NCBI GenBank assembly: GCA_003484585.1
Contig: DNBZ01000233.1
Location: forward strand, 1,846-12,273
Direction of reading: 5' to 3'
Length of the DNA: 10,428 bases
Source of the DNA: Bacteroidota bacterium
Lineage (GTDB): Bacteria; Bacteroidota; Bacteroidia; NS11-12g; UBA9320
In this document: positions 1 through 6,849 of the stretch, in pieces
Layout of the letters: the number at the start of each line of letters is the position of its first letter
Position numbering within the stretch: the first letter of the stretch is position 1
The notes under the pieces: model-generated
What the model saw: the letters and a program-made list of their open reading frames with translations, nothing else
Databases searched by the model: none
What the model was told of the DNA's origin: nothing
Translations under genes and position numbers: made by a program

Positions 1-936
1 CCAGCTTTGAGAGATCGTATGGAGATTATAGATATCACGGGCTATACGGTAGAAGAAAAAATAGGCATTGCCAAGCAGCACCTGCTTCCTAAACAAAAGA
101 AGGAGCATGGTCTGAAAGCATCTCAAGTAAAACTAAGTGACAAAAACATAGAAAAAATCGTAGATGAGTACACTCGAGAAAGTGGTGTAAGAACACTGGA
201 TAAGCGACTTGCCAAAATATGTAGATGGCAAGCAAAAGAGATAGTTTACGAAAACAACCCATCTCCTACTATATCTAGTGAGTTGATAGAAACTATATTG
301 GGCAAAGACAAAATAGAGAAAGATACCTACGAAAACAATGATGTAGCTGGAGTAGTAACTGGTCTGGCTTGGACTAGTGTAGGCGGCGATATACTCTTTG
401 TAGAGAGTTCCCTCACTAAGGGAAAGGGTAAGGTAACTCTTACAGGTCAACTAGGAGATGTGATGAAGGAAAGTGCTATTAATGCTATCACTTGGCTTAA
501 GGCCAATGCAGAAACATTTGATATCAATCCATTGATTTTTGACCAATACGATGTGCACATCCACTTTCCCGCAGGAGGAATACCTAAAGATGGGCCTAGT
601 GCAGGAATTACTATACTTACGGCATTAGCGTCACTTATGACCCAACGCAAGGTCAAAAGTAAACTCGCTATGACGGGTGAAATAACTTTGAGAGGTAAAG
701 TGCTACCGGTTGGAGGTATTAAAGAAAAAATACTAGCTGCCAAGAGAGCGGGTATTAAACAGATAATCATGTGCAAGGCCAACAAGAAGGATATTGACGA
801 TATAAAACCAAGTTATATTGCTGACTTATCTTTTCATTTCGTAGACCAAATGACTGAGGTGCTAGATAATGCATTGATGAAACAGAAGGTGAAAAATGCT
901 AAGACCTGGACAGTGAAAGAAGACAAAAAGCCTTAG
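1..936 (+). CDS. lon: ATP-dependent protease La (Lon), C-terminal part, 5' truncated
   Basis: Lon degrades misfolded and regulatory cytosolic proteins, using an AAA+ ring to feed a Ser/Lys peptidase. The frame is open from base 1, so the N-terminal substrate domain and most of the AAA+ module lie outside the window. The first residues ([10 protein letters not shown], then GYTVEEK and AKQHLLPKQ) match the conserved segment after sensor 1 in Lon. The helical lid follows ([19 protein letters not shown]). The protease domain begins around [12 protein letters not shown]. The catalytic serine is in PKDGPSAGI (codon 598-600) and the catalytic lysine in [15 protein letters not shown] (codon 721-723), with [15 protein letters not shown] between them. 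Both catalytic residues are intact, so the enzyme should be active. The tail after the last conserved block is short and lysine-rich, and the gene ends with TAG. It converges on the hydrolase gene downstream. Identification is very secure; regulation cannot be judged because the promoter is outside the window. Confidence 0.97.
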   Translation, partial: PALRDRMEIIDITGYTVEEKIGIAKQHLLPKQKKEHGLKASQVKLSDKNIEKIVDEYTRESGVRTLDKRLAKICRWQAKEIVYENNPSPTISSELIETILGKDKIEKDTYENNDVAGVVTGLAWTSVGGDILFVESSLTKGKGKVTLTGQLGDVMKESAINAITWLKANAETFDINPLIFDQYDVHIHFPAGGIPKDGPSAGITILTALASLMTQRKVKSKLAMTGEITLRGKVLPVGGIKEKILAAKRAGIKQIIMCKANKKDIDDIKPSYIADLSFHFVDQMTEVLDNALMKQKVKNAKTWTVKEDKKP

Positions 937-960
937 ATTTATCTAAGGCAAATATTTTAT
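930..960 (+). terminator. Weak hairpin at the 3' end of lon
   Basis: The bases gccttaga (930-937) and tctaaggc (942-949) form a perfect 8-bp stem around the loop ttta; the lon TAG stop lies inside the 5' arm. The following bases (aatattttatt) are T-rich but not a clean T-run. This could be a weak intrinsic terminator or a 3'-end-stabilising hairpin for lon mRNA. The rest of the gap to 1162 holds no gene that I can support. Confidence 0.4.
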
Positions 961-1162
961 TGGTTCATTGAGAATATAATTTATTGCCTCAACCCGATTT
1001 CATTTCTAATGGAACTCTTGCTATCTCTTACTCTAAGTTAAGATATAGGCTCTCCTTACAGGTTTTAAATGTAAAAGAGTGGATGAGTTACACTTTTTCT
1101 CGAAAAAAAAAACAAAGGATGAATACTGCTTTATCTAGGATCCAGAGGTAAAACTCTAGCCG

Positions 1163-2458
1163 CTACTTTGCTACTAGTTTAATCCAATCTGACATATCCC
1201 AGATCACTTGAAAATCTACATTATTGGGCGAAAAGTAGTCCTGAGGACTAGATCTTTCTGCTTTAGTAGGTGTGAATAGATGAGTCAAACCAGGATAACT
1301 TCGCATAGTAACATTGGGCTGTGTACCAACTACATCTTGCCAAATTTTATACTCACTCATTGGTATTTGGTAATCCATTTCCCCTTGCATTATAAAAAAG
1401 GGCATCTTCTTATTAGCACTGAGAGTGCTTACAGGACTATAATTATCTATCCCTTTCCAAAATTTACCCGGCCAATATCCAAGTAATAATTCTGCGGAAG
1501 TAGAATCTGTATAGTTATTGGTCCTTATATTTTGAGCTCGCTCTGTATTCTCTTTTATTATTTTCGCTTCGGCTTTACTTATCTCACCATCGAAGCTAGT
1601 AAGGTATTCCATTTGATAATCTATTAGATCTTCAAGTCTACTAGAGTTGCCAGAAAACAATATGGCTCCATTAATTAAATCCCCAAGTGAGTCTGCTATA
1701 AGCGGCATAGCATAAGCTCCAAGGCTGTGTCCCAGCATAACGTATTTGCCAAAATGCAAGGAGGTATCTTTTTGTATATGAAGCAATGCACTTACGGCGT
1801 CATTTATAGTCTCGTCATATAAATCAAACTGGCCTTTAAGCGTTTCAGGATAAATATTAGACCGCTTGTCATATCTATATGTAGCTACTCCTTTGCTAGC
1901 CAGACCCATAGCTAAGTCGTAAAAAACTTTATTGGGACCTATAGTTTCATCCTTATCATTTGGGCCACTACCGTGTACTAGCACTACTAGAGGACATTCA
2001 TTGCATTCTAACGGTATCACCAACTCTCCTGGAATATTGTATCCATGACTTTCAAAATTGGTGTACTTTTTCCCTGTTCCTAAGTTCTTAGCATACTCTG
2101 GGGCCTCGTATCCTAATTGAGAAATAAACAGTCCAGATATTTTTCCTTCAGCATTTGTGCTTAGAGCCACCTCAAGTGCTCCAGCCTCGAACTGTAATAA
2201 TCCTTTTTGTTTTATTCCTTCATCTAGAGATGTAGTCTTTACATTCTTAACTTCTTTGTATTGACCAACCGTACTTTCCAGTTGTTCCCAAAGCGTGCTA
2301 AGTTGTTCCTTACTAACCTTGCTTTTCATGTTATCATCAAAGCATCTGAACACCTTATTATATTTATGTTTCGCAAGCAATAGAGAAACCTCTTGTATAC
2401 TAGTTTGTGCGAATACTGAAGAAGAAAGCACTATAAATAAGAGTGTTATGTTTCTCAT
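1163..2458 (-). CDS. Secreted alpha/beta hydrolase with N-terminal DUF3887-like region
   Basis: Predicted exported serine hydrolase of 431 aa. Residues 1-17 (MRNITLLFIVLSSSVFA, then Q) form a signal peptide. Residues about 20-115 resemble the DUF3887 module often found before hydrolase domains in Bacteroidota. The alpha/beta hydrolase fold follows from about residue 140: oxyanion-hole HGSG at 162-165, nucleophile elbow GHSLG with Ser245, a probable acid Asp362 in QGEMDYQIP, and a probable His393 in GLTHLF. The triad is complete. The substrate is unknown; relatives include acyl esterases and dienelactone-hydrolase-like enzymes. I chose the ATG at 2458 over an upstream in-frame TTG at 2491, because the TTG would add 11 residues before the signal peptide and overlap the upstream gene. 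With this start, 19 bp separate it from the pseudouridine synthase stop, so it is probably the last gene of the hisS cluster. The stop is TAG. The fold is secure; the physiological role is not. Confidence 0.88.
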   Translation of the reverse strand: MRNITLLFIVLSSSVFAQTSIQEVSLLLAKHKYNKVFRCFDDNMKSKVSKEQLSTLWEQLESTVGQYKEVKNVKTTSLDEGIKQKGLLQFEAGALEVALSTNAEGKISGLFISQLGYEAPEYAKNLGTGKKYTNFESHGYNIPGELVIPLECNECPLVVLVHGSGPNDKDETIGPNKVFYDLAMGLASKGVATYRYDKRSNIYPETLKGQFDLYDETINDAVSALLHIQKDTSLHFGKYVMLGHSLGAYAMPLIADSLGDLINGAILFSGNSSRLEDLIDYQMEYLTSFDGEISKAEAKIIKENTERAQNIRTNNYTDSTSAELLLGYWPGKFWKGIDNYSPVSTLSANKKMPFFIMQGEMDYQIPMSEYKIWQDVVGTQPNVTMRSYPGLTHLFTPTKAERSSPQDYFSPNNVDFQVIWDMSDWIKLVAK

Positions 2459-2477
2459 ATAGCTGGTAAATATACGC

Positions 2478-3200
2478 TTAGACCTTGTCAAAACGTCTTA
2501 GCTGCTTTACAAAAACAGCCATATCCTTAGGATACTCAGCTACAATACTAAGTGGAGTCCCATCCATATCTTCTAATTCTAAAGAGTATGCGTGAAGTGC
2601 AAATCGCGAAATCATAGGTGATTCCTCATTGGTTTTATTGGTAGTGAAATTCTTTTTAATCTTAGAAAGATAGGGCAGCTTGCCTCCATAAATTTCATCG
2701 GCTGCTATCGAAGCATTCTGAGACCCCAAGTGAATTCTAATTTGGTGTTGTCTTCCACTTACAGGTACGCAGCCTATCAGACTATAATGACGAAAGTTTT
2801 CTATCGTGTTAAAAATCGTCTTACTTGCTTTACCCTTCTGCTTGTTTACTGCACTTCTTCCACTACGTGTAGTGATAAGTGGTAAGTCTACTTCTAAATT
2901 TTCAAATTTATGAATCCCATCGGCCACCGCATGATAGACTTTTTTTACTCTTCGTTTTTCAAAAGAAACTGCTGCATGACTATATGCTTTGGCGTGCTTA
3001 GATATAAGCAATACACCGCTTGTCTCCTTATCTAATCTATGACAAAGCTGATAATCTGGGTTATACTTTTTGGCCAATTCTATTACCGATTCGGCCTCTC
3101 CTAGCCTCTCGTGTAAACTTGCTACACCGGCAGGCTTGTTTATTGCCACATAGTTATCGTTTTCGAAAACTATTTGATCTTCAAATTTTATCCTTTTCAA
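2478..3200 (-). CDS. RluA-family RNA pseudouridine synthase (TTG start)
   Basis: Converts specific uridines of rRNA or tRNA to pseudouridine in the cytosol. The 240-aa protein has the RluA catalytic core without an N-terminal S4 domain: the NKPAG motif at residues 21-25, the catalytic aspartate D57 in HRLDKETSG (54-62), the KVYHAV strand near 87-92, and the conserved PVSGRQHQIRIHL segment at 146-158 that lines the active site. The length suits a minimal single-domain RluA-type enzyme. Which RNA site it modifies cannot be read from the sequence, so I give no symbol. There is no in-frame ATG before the conserved NKPAG block, and an in-frame TGA lies upstream at 3222-3224, so the TTG at 3198-3200 is the only reasonable start. 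That TTG overlaps the hisS TGA as TTGA, which suggests translational coupling. The stop is TAA. The family is certain; the start is very likely. Confidence 0.92.
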   Translation of the reverse strand: MKRIKFEDQIVFENDNYVAINKPAGVASLHERLGEAESVIELAKKYNPDYQLCHRLDKETSGVLLISKHAKAYSHAAVSFEKRRVKKVYHAVADGIHKFENLEVDLPLITTRSGRSAVNKQKGKASKTIFNTIENFRHYSLIGCVPVSGRQHQIRIHLGSQNASIAADEIYGGKLPYLSKIKKNFTTNKTNEESPMISRFALHAYSLELEDMDGTPLSIVAEYPKDMAVFVKQLRRFDKV

Positions 3201-4570
3201 TTTTTTAAATAGGCTAAGGCTTCATTATACGATAAGGTTTGCTGTTCCCCTTTTATTAAATTTTTGACCGTGAGATTGCCCGTAGACATTTCTGTATCTC
3301 CCACTACAAGTGCATATTTTACGCCTATTTTATTGGCGAAATCAAATTGCTTATTTATTCTCTTTAAGTCGGGAAATACGATGGCTTGTAATCCGTCCTT
3401 TCTCAATCTTGACGCTAATTGCACTGCATACACTAGTGAAGCTTCATCAAAATGACATAAAAGAATACTTTGATTCGTGTGCAGGTTATCTGGCCAAAGT
3501 TCAGCCGCTTCTATTATTTCATAGATTCTGTCTATCCCAAAACTTATCCCTACTCCTGAAACATCCTTTAGTCCGAAAACTCCAGTCAAGTCATCATACC
3601 TTCCTCCTCCAGATACACTCCCCATACCGCTGTCTGGCACTATAGCCTCAAAAATACAACCTGTATAATAGTCAAGTCCTCTAGCAAGACTTAGGTCTAA
3701 CTCTACTCTTATATCTAATTTATTATCTCCTAAAAAGGTGAGCACTTTAGCTAAATCATCAATAGCATTTTGTGCTATAGGATTATTATTAAATGCTTTA
3801 GCAAAAACAGCTAAATTTTCTGTGGTGAGCTCAGCATTGTCTATAATGGCAAATAATTGCTTGCACTTACCCTCGTCTATTCCGTAGGCCGTGAGTTCTT
3901 TTATCACCCCATCCTCACCTATTTTATCTAGTTTATCTAACGTGCTTGTAAATTTACCTACCGGGAAATCAATTTTAAGCTCATCTACCAAAGCTTCTAA
4001 AAACTTACGATGATTCACTTTTAGCACGGCATTTGGCAGGCCTAAACCTACAAATACCTCATTGTAAATTTGAATAAGATCAGCTTCATGAAGCAAAGAA
4101 TTTGAGCCTATACAATCTGCATCGCATTGTGTAAACTCCCTAAATCTTCCTTTCTGTGGTCTATCTGCCCTCCATACATTTTGGATTTGATATCTGCGAA
4201 AAGGAAATGTAATATCATTACGGTGTTGCACTACAAATCGTGCAAATGGCACGGTAAGGTCATACCGTAAACCTAGCTTAGATTCCCCTGCTATCCACGC
4301 TCCAGGCAAGAGTTTTTTTAGGCCTTCTGCTTGCTCACTTGTCACTTCTGCAGCTAGCTCCTTATTACTCCTTATTTTATATAGTAATTTGTCTCCCTCT
4401 TCACCGTACTTGCCTTCGAGCGTTTCTAATTTTTCTAAAGAAGGTGTTTCTATAGGCTCAAACCCATACTTTTTGTAGACCGCTTTTATGGTGTCTAGAA
4501 TGTACTCCCTCTTCCTCATTATCTCGGGACCAAAGTCCCTTGTTCCTTGCGGGTTAGATGGTTTTTGCAT
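3197..4570 (-). CDS. hisS: Histidine--tRNA ligase (histidyl-tRNA synthetase)
   Basis: Class II aminoacyl-tRNA synthetase that charges tRNA-His with histidine in the cytosol. The 457-aa protein begins with the typical QGTRDFGP segment (8-15). It shows motif 2 around residues 129-155 (NVWRADRP through GRFREFTQCDAD), the histidine-specific loop RGLDYYTG at 297-304, a glycine-rich GGGRYDDLTG at 321-330, and motif 3 in SGVGISFGIDRI (338-349). The anticodon-binding domain occupies about 366-457. All signature blocks are present and the length is normal. The ATG at 4568-4570 gives the expected N-terminus. The gene starts 18 bp after the LtaS-like gene's stop and its TGA overlaps the TTG of the pseudouridine synthase gene. 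It may be co-transcribed from upstream, but a TAnnTTTG match (TACATTTG) ends only 5 nt before the ATG, so it may also have its own promoter with almost no leader. Identification is essentially certain. Confidence 0.98.
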   Translation of the reverse strand: MQKPSNPQGTRDFGPEIMRKREYILDTIKAVYKKYGFEPIETPSLEKLETLEGKYGEEGDKLLYKIRSNKELAAEVTSEQAEGLKKLLPGAWIAGESKLGLRYDLTVPFARFVVQHRNDITFPFRRYQIQNVWRADRPQKGRFREFTQCDADCIGSNSLLHEADLIQIYNEVFVGLGLPNAVLKVNHRKFLEALVDELKIDFPVGKFTSTLDKLDKIGEDGVIKELTAYGIDEGKCKQLFAIIDNAELTTENLAVFAKAFNNNPIAQNAIDDLAKVLTFLGDNKLDIRVELDLSLARGLDYYTGCIFEAIVPDSGMGSVSGGGRYDDLTGVFGLKDVSGVGISFGIDRIYEIIEAAELWPDNLHTNQSILLCHFDEASLVYAVQLASRLRKDGLQAIVFPDLKRINKQFDFANKIGVKYALVVGDTEMSTGNLTVKNLIKGEQQTLSYNEALAYLKN

Positions 4571-4575
4571 TGCGG

Positions 4576-4583
4576 CAAATGTA
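4576..4583 (-). promoter_or_regulatory. Candidate -7 promoter element of hisS
   Basis: On the minus strand TACATTTG matches the Bacteroidota -7 consensus TAnnTTTG exactly, in the 18-bp gap before hisS. Only 5 nt (CCGCA) separate it from the ATG, so transcription would start at or next to the start codon. I see no TTG at the expected -33 distance. A chance match or a purely operonic gene remains possible. Confidence 0.35.
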
Positions 4584-4588
4584 CATTA

Positions 4589-6430
4589 CTACGGTTTAAA
4601 AAAATTATTAACCATCCGATAGTTATATTTTTGAAGGGATAATTTAAGCGAGTCCAGCATACTCTTGCTCTTCATCTTATTCTCGGAAGCCAAATTGTGA
4701 ATCTGTTTTCGGTCTTCTATATAATTATATAGTTTAAGATTATTACCACCGCTCCATTCCAGCGTGAAGCTATCTGTAGTATATACAAAGACATTACCAT
4801 CATAATGAGTAATATGAGAACTTACTGAATCTAGTAAAAAGGTACCTGCAGCAACCAGCTGTGGCACCCCTGCTAAAGCTTTTATAGTAGTACTAATATC
4901 TATATGCTGCACAGGTCTATCTACTTTGTCAGGAGCTAAAATTTCAGGAGCATATATCAGCAACGGCACCTCATATTTTCCCCTATACGATTTATATGTT
5001 TTAGTTTCATTAATAGACGTATGGTCAGCCGTTATTATAAAAATAGTATTTTGAAACCATGGCTGGGTTTTAGCATTTTCAAAAAACAGGCGTAAAGCCT
5101 CATCTGTATAACCAACAGCCTTATGTATAGGTAATGTGCCCTCTCGCAAGTAACTATACTCACTAGGCACAGTATAGGGGTGATGACTACTTAGAGTAAA
5201 GACGGTAGAAAACCAAGGGGAACGTTGTTCACTCATCTTCGTATTTACAAATTGGAGAAATGGCCCATCGAAGATACCCCATGTACCATCAAAATATTTG
5301 AGGTCTGGATACTGTTGCCTACCATAGTACGCATCTAATCCTTGTGCATATAGAAATGGCCTAAAACCCATAGACTGTTCATCTGCACCGTGAAAAAACG
5401 AAGAATAGTAACCCTGATTGTGCAGAGCTTCGGGCACCGATTCAAAATCCTTCTGAGTGTACAACGACCCAATCAATGGTTGTTTCATTAGAGCAGGCAT
5501 ACCTGCTAAAACTGAAGCTACAGCATCCATTGATTTTAATCCATTAGCATATGCATTGGAGTAATAAATAGACTGAGTAGCAAGAGAATCTAGAAAGGGA
5601 GTGTATGAAAGTCTATTTTCTAAATTACCACCTGTGTACTCCTTGCCAAAACTTTCTAATAAAATAAGACAAATATTAGGCTTGTTGGTGTTCGTGTTTT
5701 TATAAATTTTGACGTCTGAGGCAAGTGCCTCTTTTAAGGTTTCTTCATCAAAATAAGCAATATATTCAATCTCATTTTTACCATAAGACTCCAAAAGCAC
5801 ATACACAGGGTTAATAGCTGTAGTAGCTTCTTCGGCAGACAGATTGGAATATGCATCCAAAGAATTGAGCGGTTTTAGTTTAAAACCACCACGAGCCAAA
5901 AAAACTAAGAGTAAGAATGACGTGAGACAGAAAAATATTCGTTTGATTCCTGAAATTTCTATTCGAGTAAAACTGTACAGCTTATAAAGTCCAAACACGA
6001 ATACTATCACCAAAATAATTGCAGGCCAATAAGCAATCGCATATCCCCATAATATAGCAGGCTCTTGCCCTTGGATCAGCTGAAAGACTTCTGTGCCTAA
6101 TATAGATTTACTAGTAGGAAAATAAAATGCTGCTATTAAGCCAAAGACCAAGGCAGATAAACTAAGTAGAATAAAAAGAAAAACACTAAGCCAATGAATG
6201 AACTTATTTTTGAGAAAAAGATTGATGCCAGACACTATAAACAGCGGAGAATACCATATAGCCATTGTCTTTAGGTCGAATCTAGTTGCATACAACAGAT
6301 AGTCCAACCAAGAGTGAATGACCAGCGAGTTGTCCATAGAAAACAGCACTATTCTGCTCACCCAAAATGGAATAATAAGGATAAGCACGAAGCCTAGAAT
6401 TCTTTGTAAATTTTTTATACTACTTTGCAC
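4589..6430 (-). CDS. LtaS/sulfatase-like membrane protein (alkaline phosphatase superfamily)
   Basis: Predicted inner-membrane protein with a large periplasmic sulfatase-type domain. Its relatives transfer phosphoglycerol or phosphoethanolamine to envelope polymers and lipids. Numbering from the GTG at 6430 (613 aa), about five membrane segments lie near residues 14-31, 62-76, 79-103, 128-150 and 164-181. The catalytic domain starts at PNICLILLESFG, with metal ligand E259. The nucleophile candidate is S300 in NGLKSMDAVASVLAG, where Gram-positive LtaS has Thr. SSHHPY (H416/H417) and ITADH (D469, H470) supply further active-site and metal residues. A Gram-negative organism is unlikely to make lipoteichoic acid, so the acceptor is unknown. 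The frame is open back to a TTG at 6445, but there is no ATG before membrane segment 1. I prefer the GTG at 6430 because the candidate promoter would start transcription inside 6431-6442, downstream of that TTG. It heads the cluster with hisS. The superfamily call is strong; the start and substrate are uncertain. Confidence 0.85.
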   Translation of the reverse strand: MQSSIKNLQRILGFVLILIIPFWVSRIVLFSMDNSLVIHSWLDYLLYATRFDLKTMAIWYSPLFIVSGINLFLKNKFIHWLSVFLFILLSLSALVFGLIAAFYFPTSKSILGTEVFQLIQGQEPAILWGYAIAYWPAIILVIVFVFGLYKLYSFTRIEISGIKRIFFCLTSFLLLVFLARGGFKLKPLNSLDAYSNLSAEEATTAINPVYVLLESYGKNEIEYIAYFDEETLKEALASDVKIYKNTNTNKPNICLILLESFGKEYTGGNLENRLSYTPFLDSLATQSIYYSNAYANGLKSMDAVASVLAGMPALMKQPLIGSLYTQKDFESVPEALHNQGYYSSFFHGADEQSMGFRPFLYAQGLDAYYGRQQYPDLKYFDGTWGIFDGPFLQFVNTKMSEQRSPWFSTVFTLSSHHPYTVPSEYSYLREGTLPIHKAVGYTDEALRLFFENAKTQPWFQNTIFIITADHTSINETKTYKSYRGKYEVPLLIYAPEILAPDKVDRPVQHIDISTTIKALAGVPQLVAAGTFLLDSVSSHITHYDGNVFVYTTDSFTLEWSGGNNLKLYNYIEDRKQIHNLASENKMKSKSMLDSLKLSLQKYNYRMVNNFFKP

Positions 6431-6460
6431 TTGAAAATAATGCAAATTATGCTAAATTTG
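6431..6460 (+). promoter_or_regulatory. Candidate promoter of rpmE2
   Basis: TTG at 6431-6433, a 19-nt spacer, and TAAATTTG at 6453-6460 match the Bacteroidota vegetative promoter pattern (TTG, about 19 nt, TAnnTTTG). The predicted transcription start is near 6465, giving an mRNA leader of about 75 nt before the ATG at 6541. Confidence 0.6.
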
Positions 6461-6462
6461 CA
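6441..6462. repeat. Perfect 8-bp inverted repeat in the divergent control region
   Basis: TGCAAATT (6441-6448) and AATTTGCA (6455-6462) are perfect inverted copies around a 6-nt spacer, ATGCTA. Each arm contains the TTTG of one of the two divergent -7 boxes. The repeat may be only the result of two back-to-back -7 elements, or it may also be an operator for a dimeric regulator. Confidence 0.6.
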
Positions 6463-6472
6463 GTCCTTCAAA
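6443..6472 (-). promoter_or_regulatory. Candidate promoter of the LtaS-like/hisS cluster
   Basis: On the minus strand TTTG (6472-6469) is followed after 19 nt by TAATTTG (6449-6443), a -33/-7 pair that is one base short of the TAnnTTTG consensus. Transcription would begin near 6438, just upstream of the GTG at 6430. It shares its DNA with the oppositely directed rpmE2 promoter. The shortened -7 box makes this less certain than the plus-strand one. Confidence 0.4.
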
Positions 6473-6477
6473 AGAAA

Positions 6478-6506
6478 AGCTAAATAAATTATTTAGTTAA
6501 TTTATT
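6478..6506 (+). promoter_or_regulatory. Possible alternative hairpins in the L31 mRNA leader
   Basis: Two stems share bases and so exclude each other. One pairs 6478-6486 with 6490-6498 (nine pairs including a G-U, 3-nt loop). The other pairs 6483-6490 with 6499-6506 (eight pairs, AATAAATT with AATTTATT, 8-nt loop). Both are almost purely A-U, so chance formation in AT-rich DNA is a real alternative. Ribosomal-protein leaders controlling L31 are described in other phyla, which makes the position suggestive. Confidence 0.3.
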
Positions 6507-6540
6507 AAAAGGAACATTAAACGATATAAAGAAATAAGAA

Positions 6541-6792
6541 ATGAAAAGCGAAATACATCCAAGTAACTACAGATTAGTTGTATTCAAGGATATGTCTAAC
6601 GGTGAGCAGTTTTTAACTAAATCTTGTGTTGACACAAAAGAAACCGTCAAATACGAAGATGGTAATGAATACCCAGTTTACAAGTTAGAAATTTCGAGTT
6701 CATCTCACCCATTCTACACAGGTAAACTAAACTTTGTGGATACTGCAGGTAGAATTGACAAATTCAACAAGCGTTACGCAAAAAAGAAATAA
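6541..6792 (+). CDS. rpmE2: Large ribosomal subunit protein L31, type B (zinc-free)
   Basis: Small basic protein (83 aa) of the 50S subunit that sits at the central protuberance and bridges to the 30S head. The sequence [21 protein letters not shown], the following [10 protein letters not shown] and the C-terminal [14 protein letters not shown] are typical of the type B family. The CxxC zinc-binding cysteines of the long-known L31 form are absent; the single cysteine is in KSCVDTKET. It therefore belongs to the zinc-independent class. In several other bacteria type B paralogues are induced by zinc shortage through Zur. No second L31 is visible here, and I cannot tell whether this is the only copy. 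The ATG at 6541 follows an A-rich stretch with no usable Shine-Dalgarno; the AAAAGG at 6507-6512 is too far away. It has its own promoter upstream and a strong terminator immediately downstream. Identification is secure. Confidence 0.97.
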   Translation: MKSEIHPSNYRLVVFKDMSNGEQFLTKSCVDTKETVKYEDGNEYPVYKLEISSSSHPFYTGKLNFVDTAGRIDKFNKRYAKKK

Positions 6793-6814
6793 AGTTTATA
6801 TACTTTTAAAAAGC

Positions 6815-6849
6815 AAAAGGCTCTCTATATTTGGAGAGCCTTTTTTTTT
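6815..6849 (+). terminator. Strong intrinsic terminator after rpmE2
   Basis: AAAAGGCTCTC (6815-6825) pairs perfectly with GAGAGCCTTTT (6834-6844), an 11-bp stem. The loop is TATATTTG (6826-6833) and the T-run covers 6841-6849. This is a textbook Rho-independent terminator. The next gene's ATG begins at the very next base, 6850, and the loop itself spells a perfect -7 promoter element. Confidence 0.92.
6826..6833 (+). promoter_or_regulatory. Candidate -7 element for the glmU-like gene inside the terminator loop
   Basis: TATATTTG matches TAnnTTTG at every fixed position and lies 16 nt before the ATG at 6850. Transcription would begin near 6838, past the 5' arm of the hairpin, so the new transcript could not form the terminator. 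The -33 region is weak: TTTA at 6805-6808, 17 nt upstream, instead of TTTG. No other close promoter match is visible for the glmU-like gene. Confidence 0.5.

Noticed and set aside
133..785. Two minus-strand open frames opposite lon
   Set aside because: They lie entirely antisense to the well-conserved Lon coding sequence and show no recognisable protein family; they are shadows of it.
1074..1112. Hairpin 1074-1081/1091-1098 and an A10 run at 1103-1112 between lon and the hydrolase gene, as terminators
   Set aside because: The stem is mostly A-U with one G-U and a 9-nt loop and has only a short T-tract on the plus strand. On the minus strand the T10 run is preceded only by 4-bp stems. I would not call either a terminator without transcript-end data.
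3020..3645. Plus-strand open frames opposite hisS and the pseudouridine synthase gene
   Set aside because: Each lies antisense to conserved catalytic segments and shows no domain or start context of its own.
6507..6512. AAAAGG as a Shine-Dalgarno sequence for rpmE2
   Set aside because: It lies 28 nt before the ATG, too far to position a ribosome, and no other start codon lies at a suitable distance.
6801..6808. TACTTTTA as an alternative -7 element for the glmU-like gene
   Set aside because: It has one mismatch to the consensus and no TTG about 19 nt upstream, and its transcript would run into the full terminator hairpin. The loop element TATATTTG is a better match.
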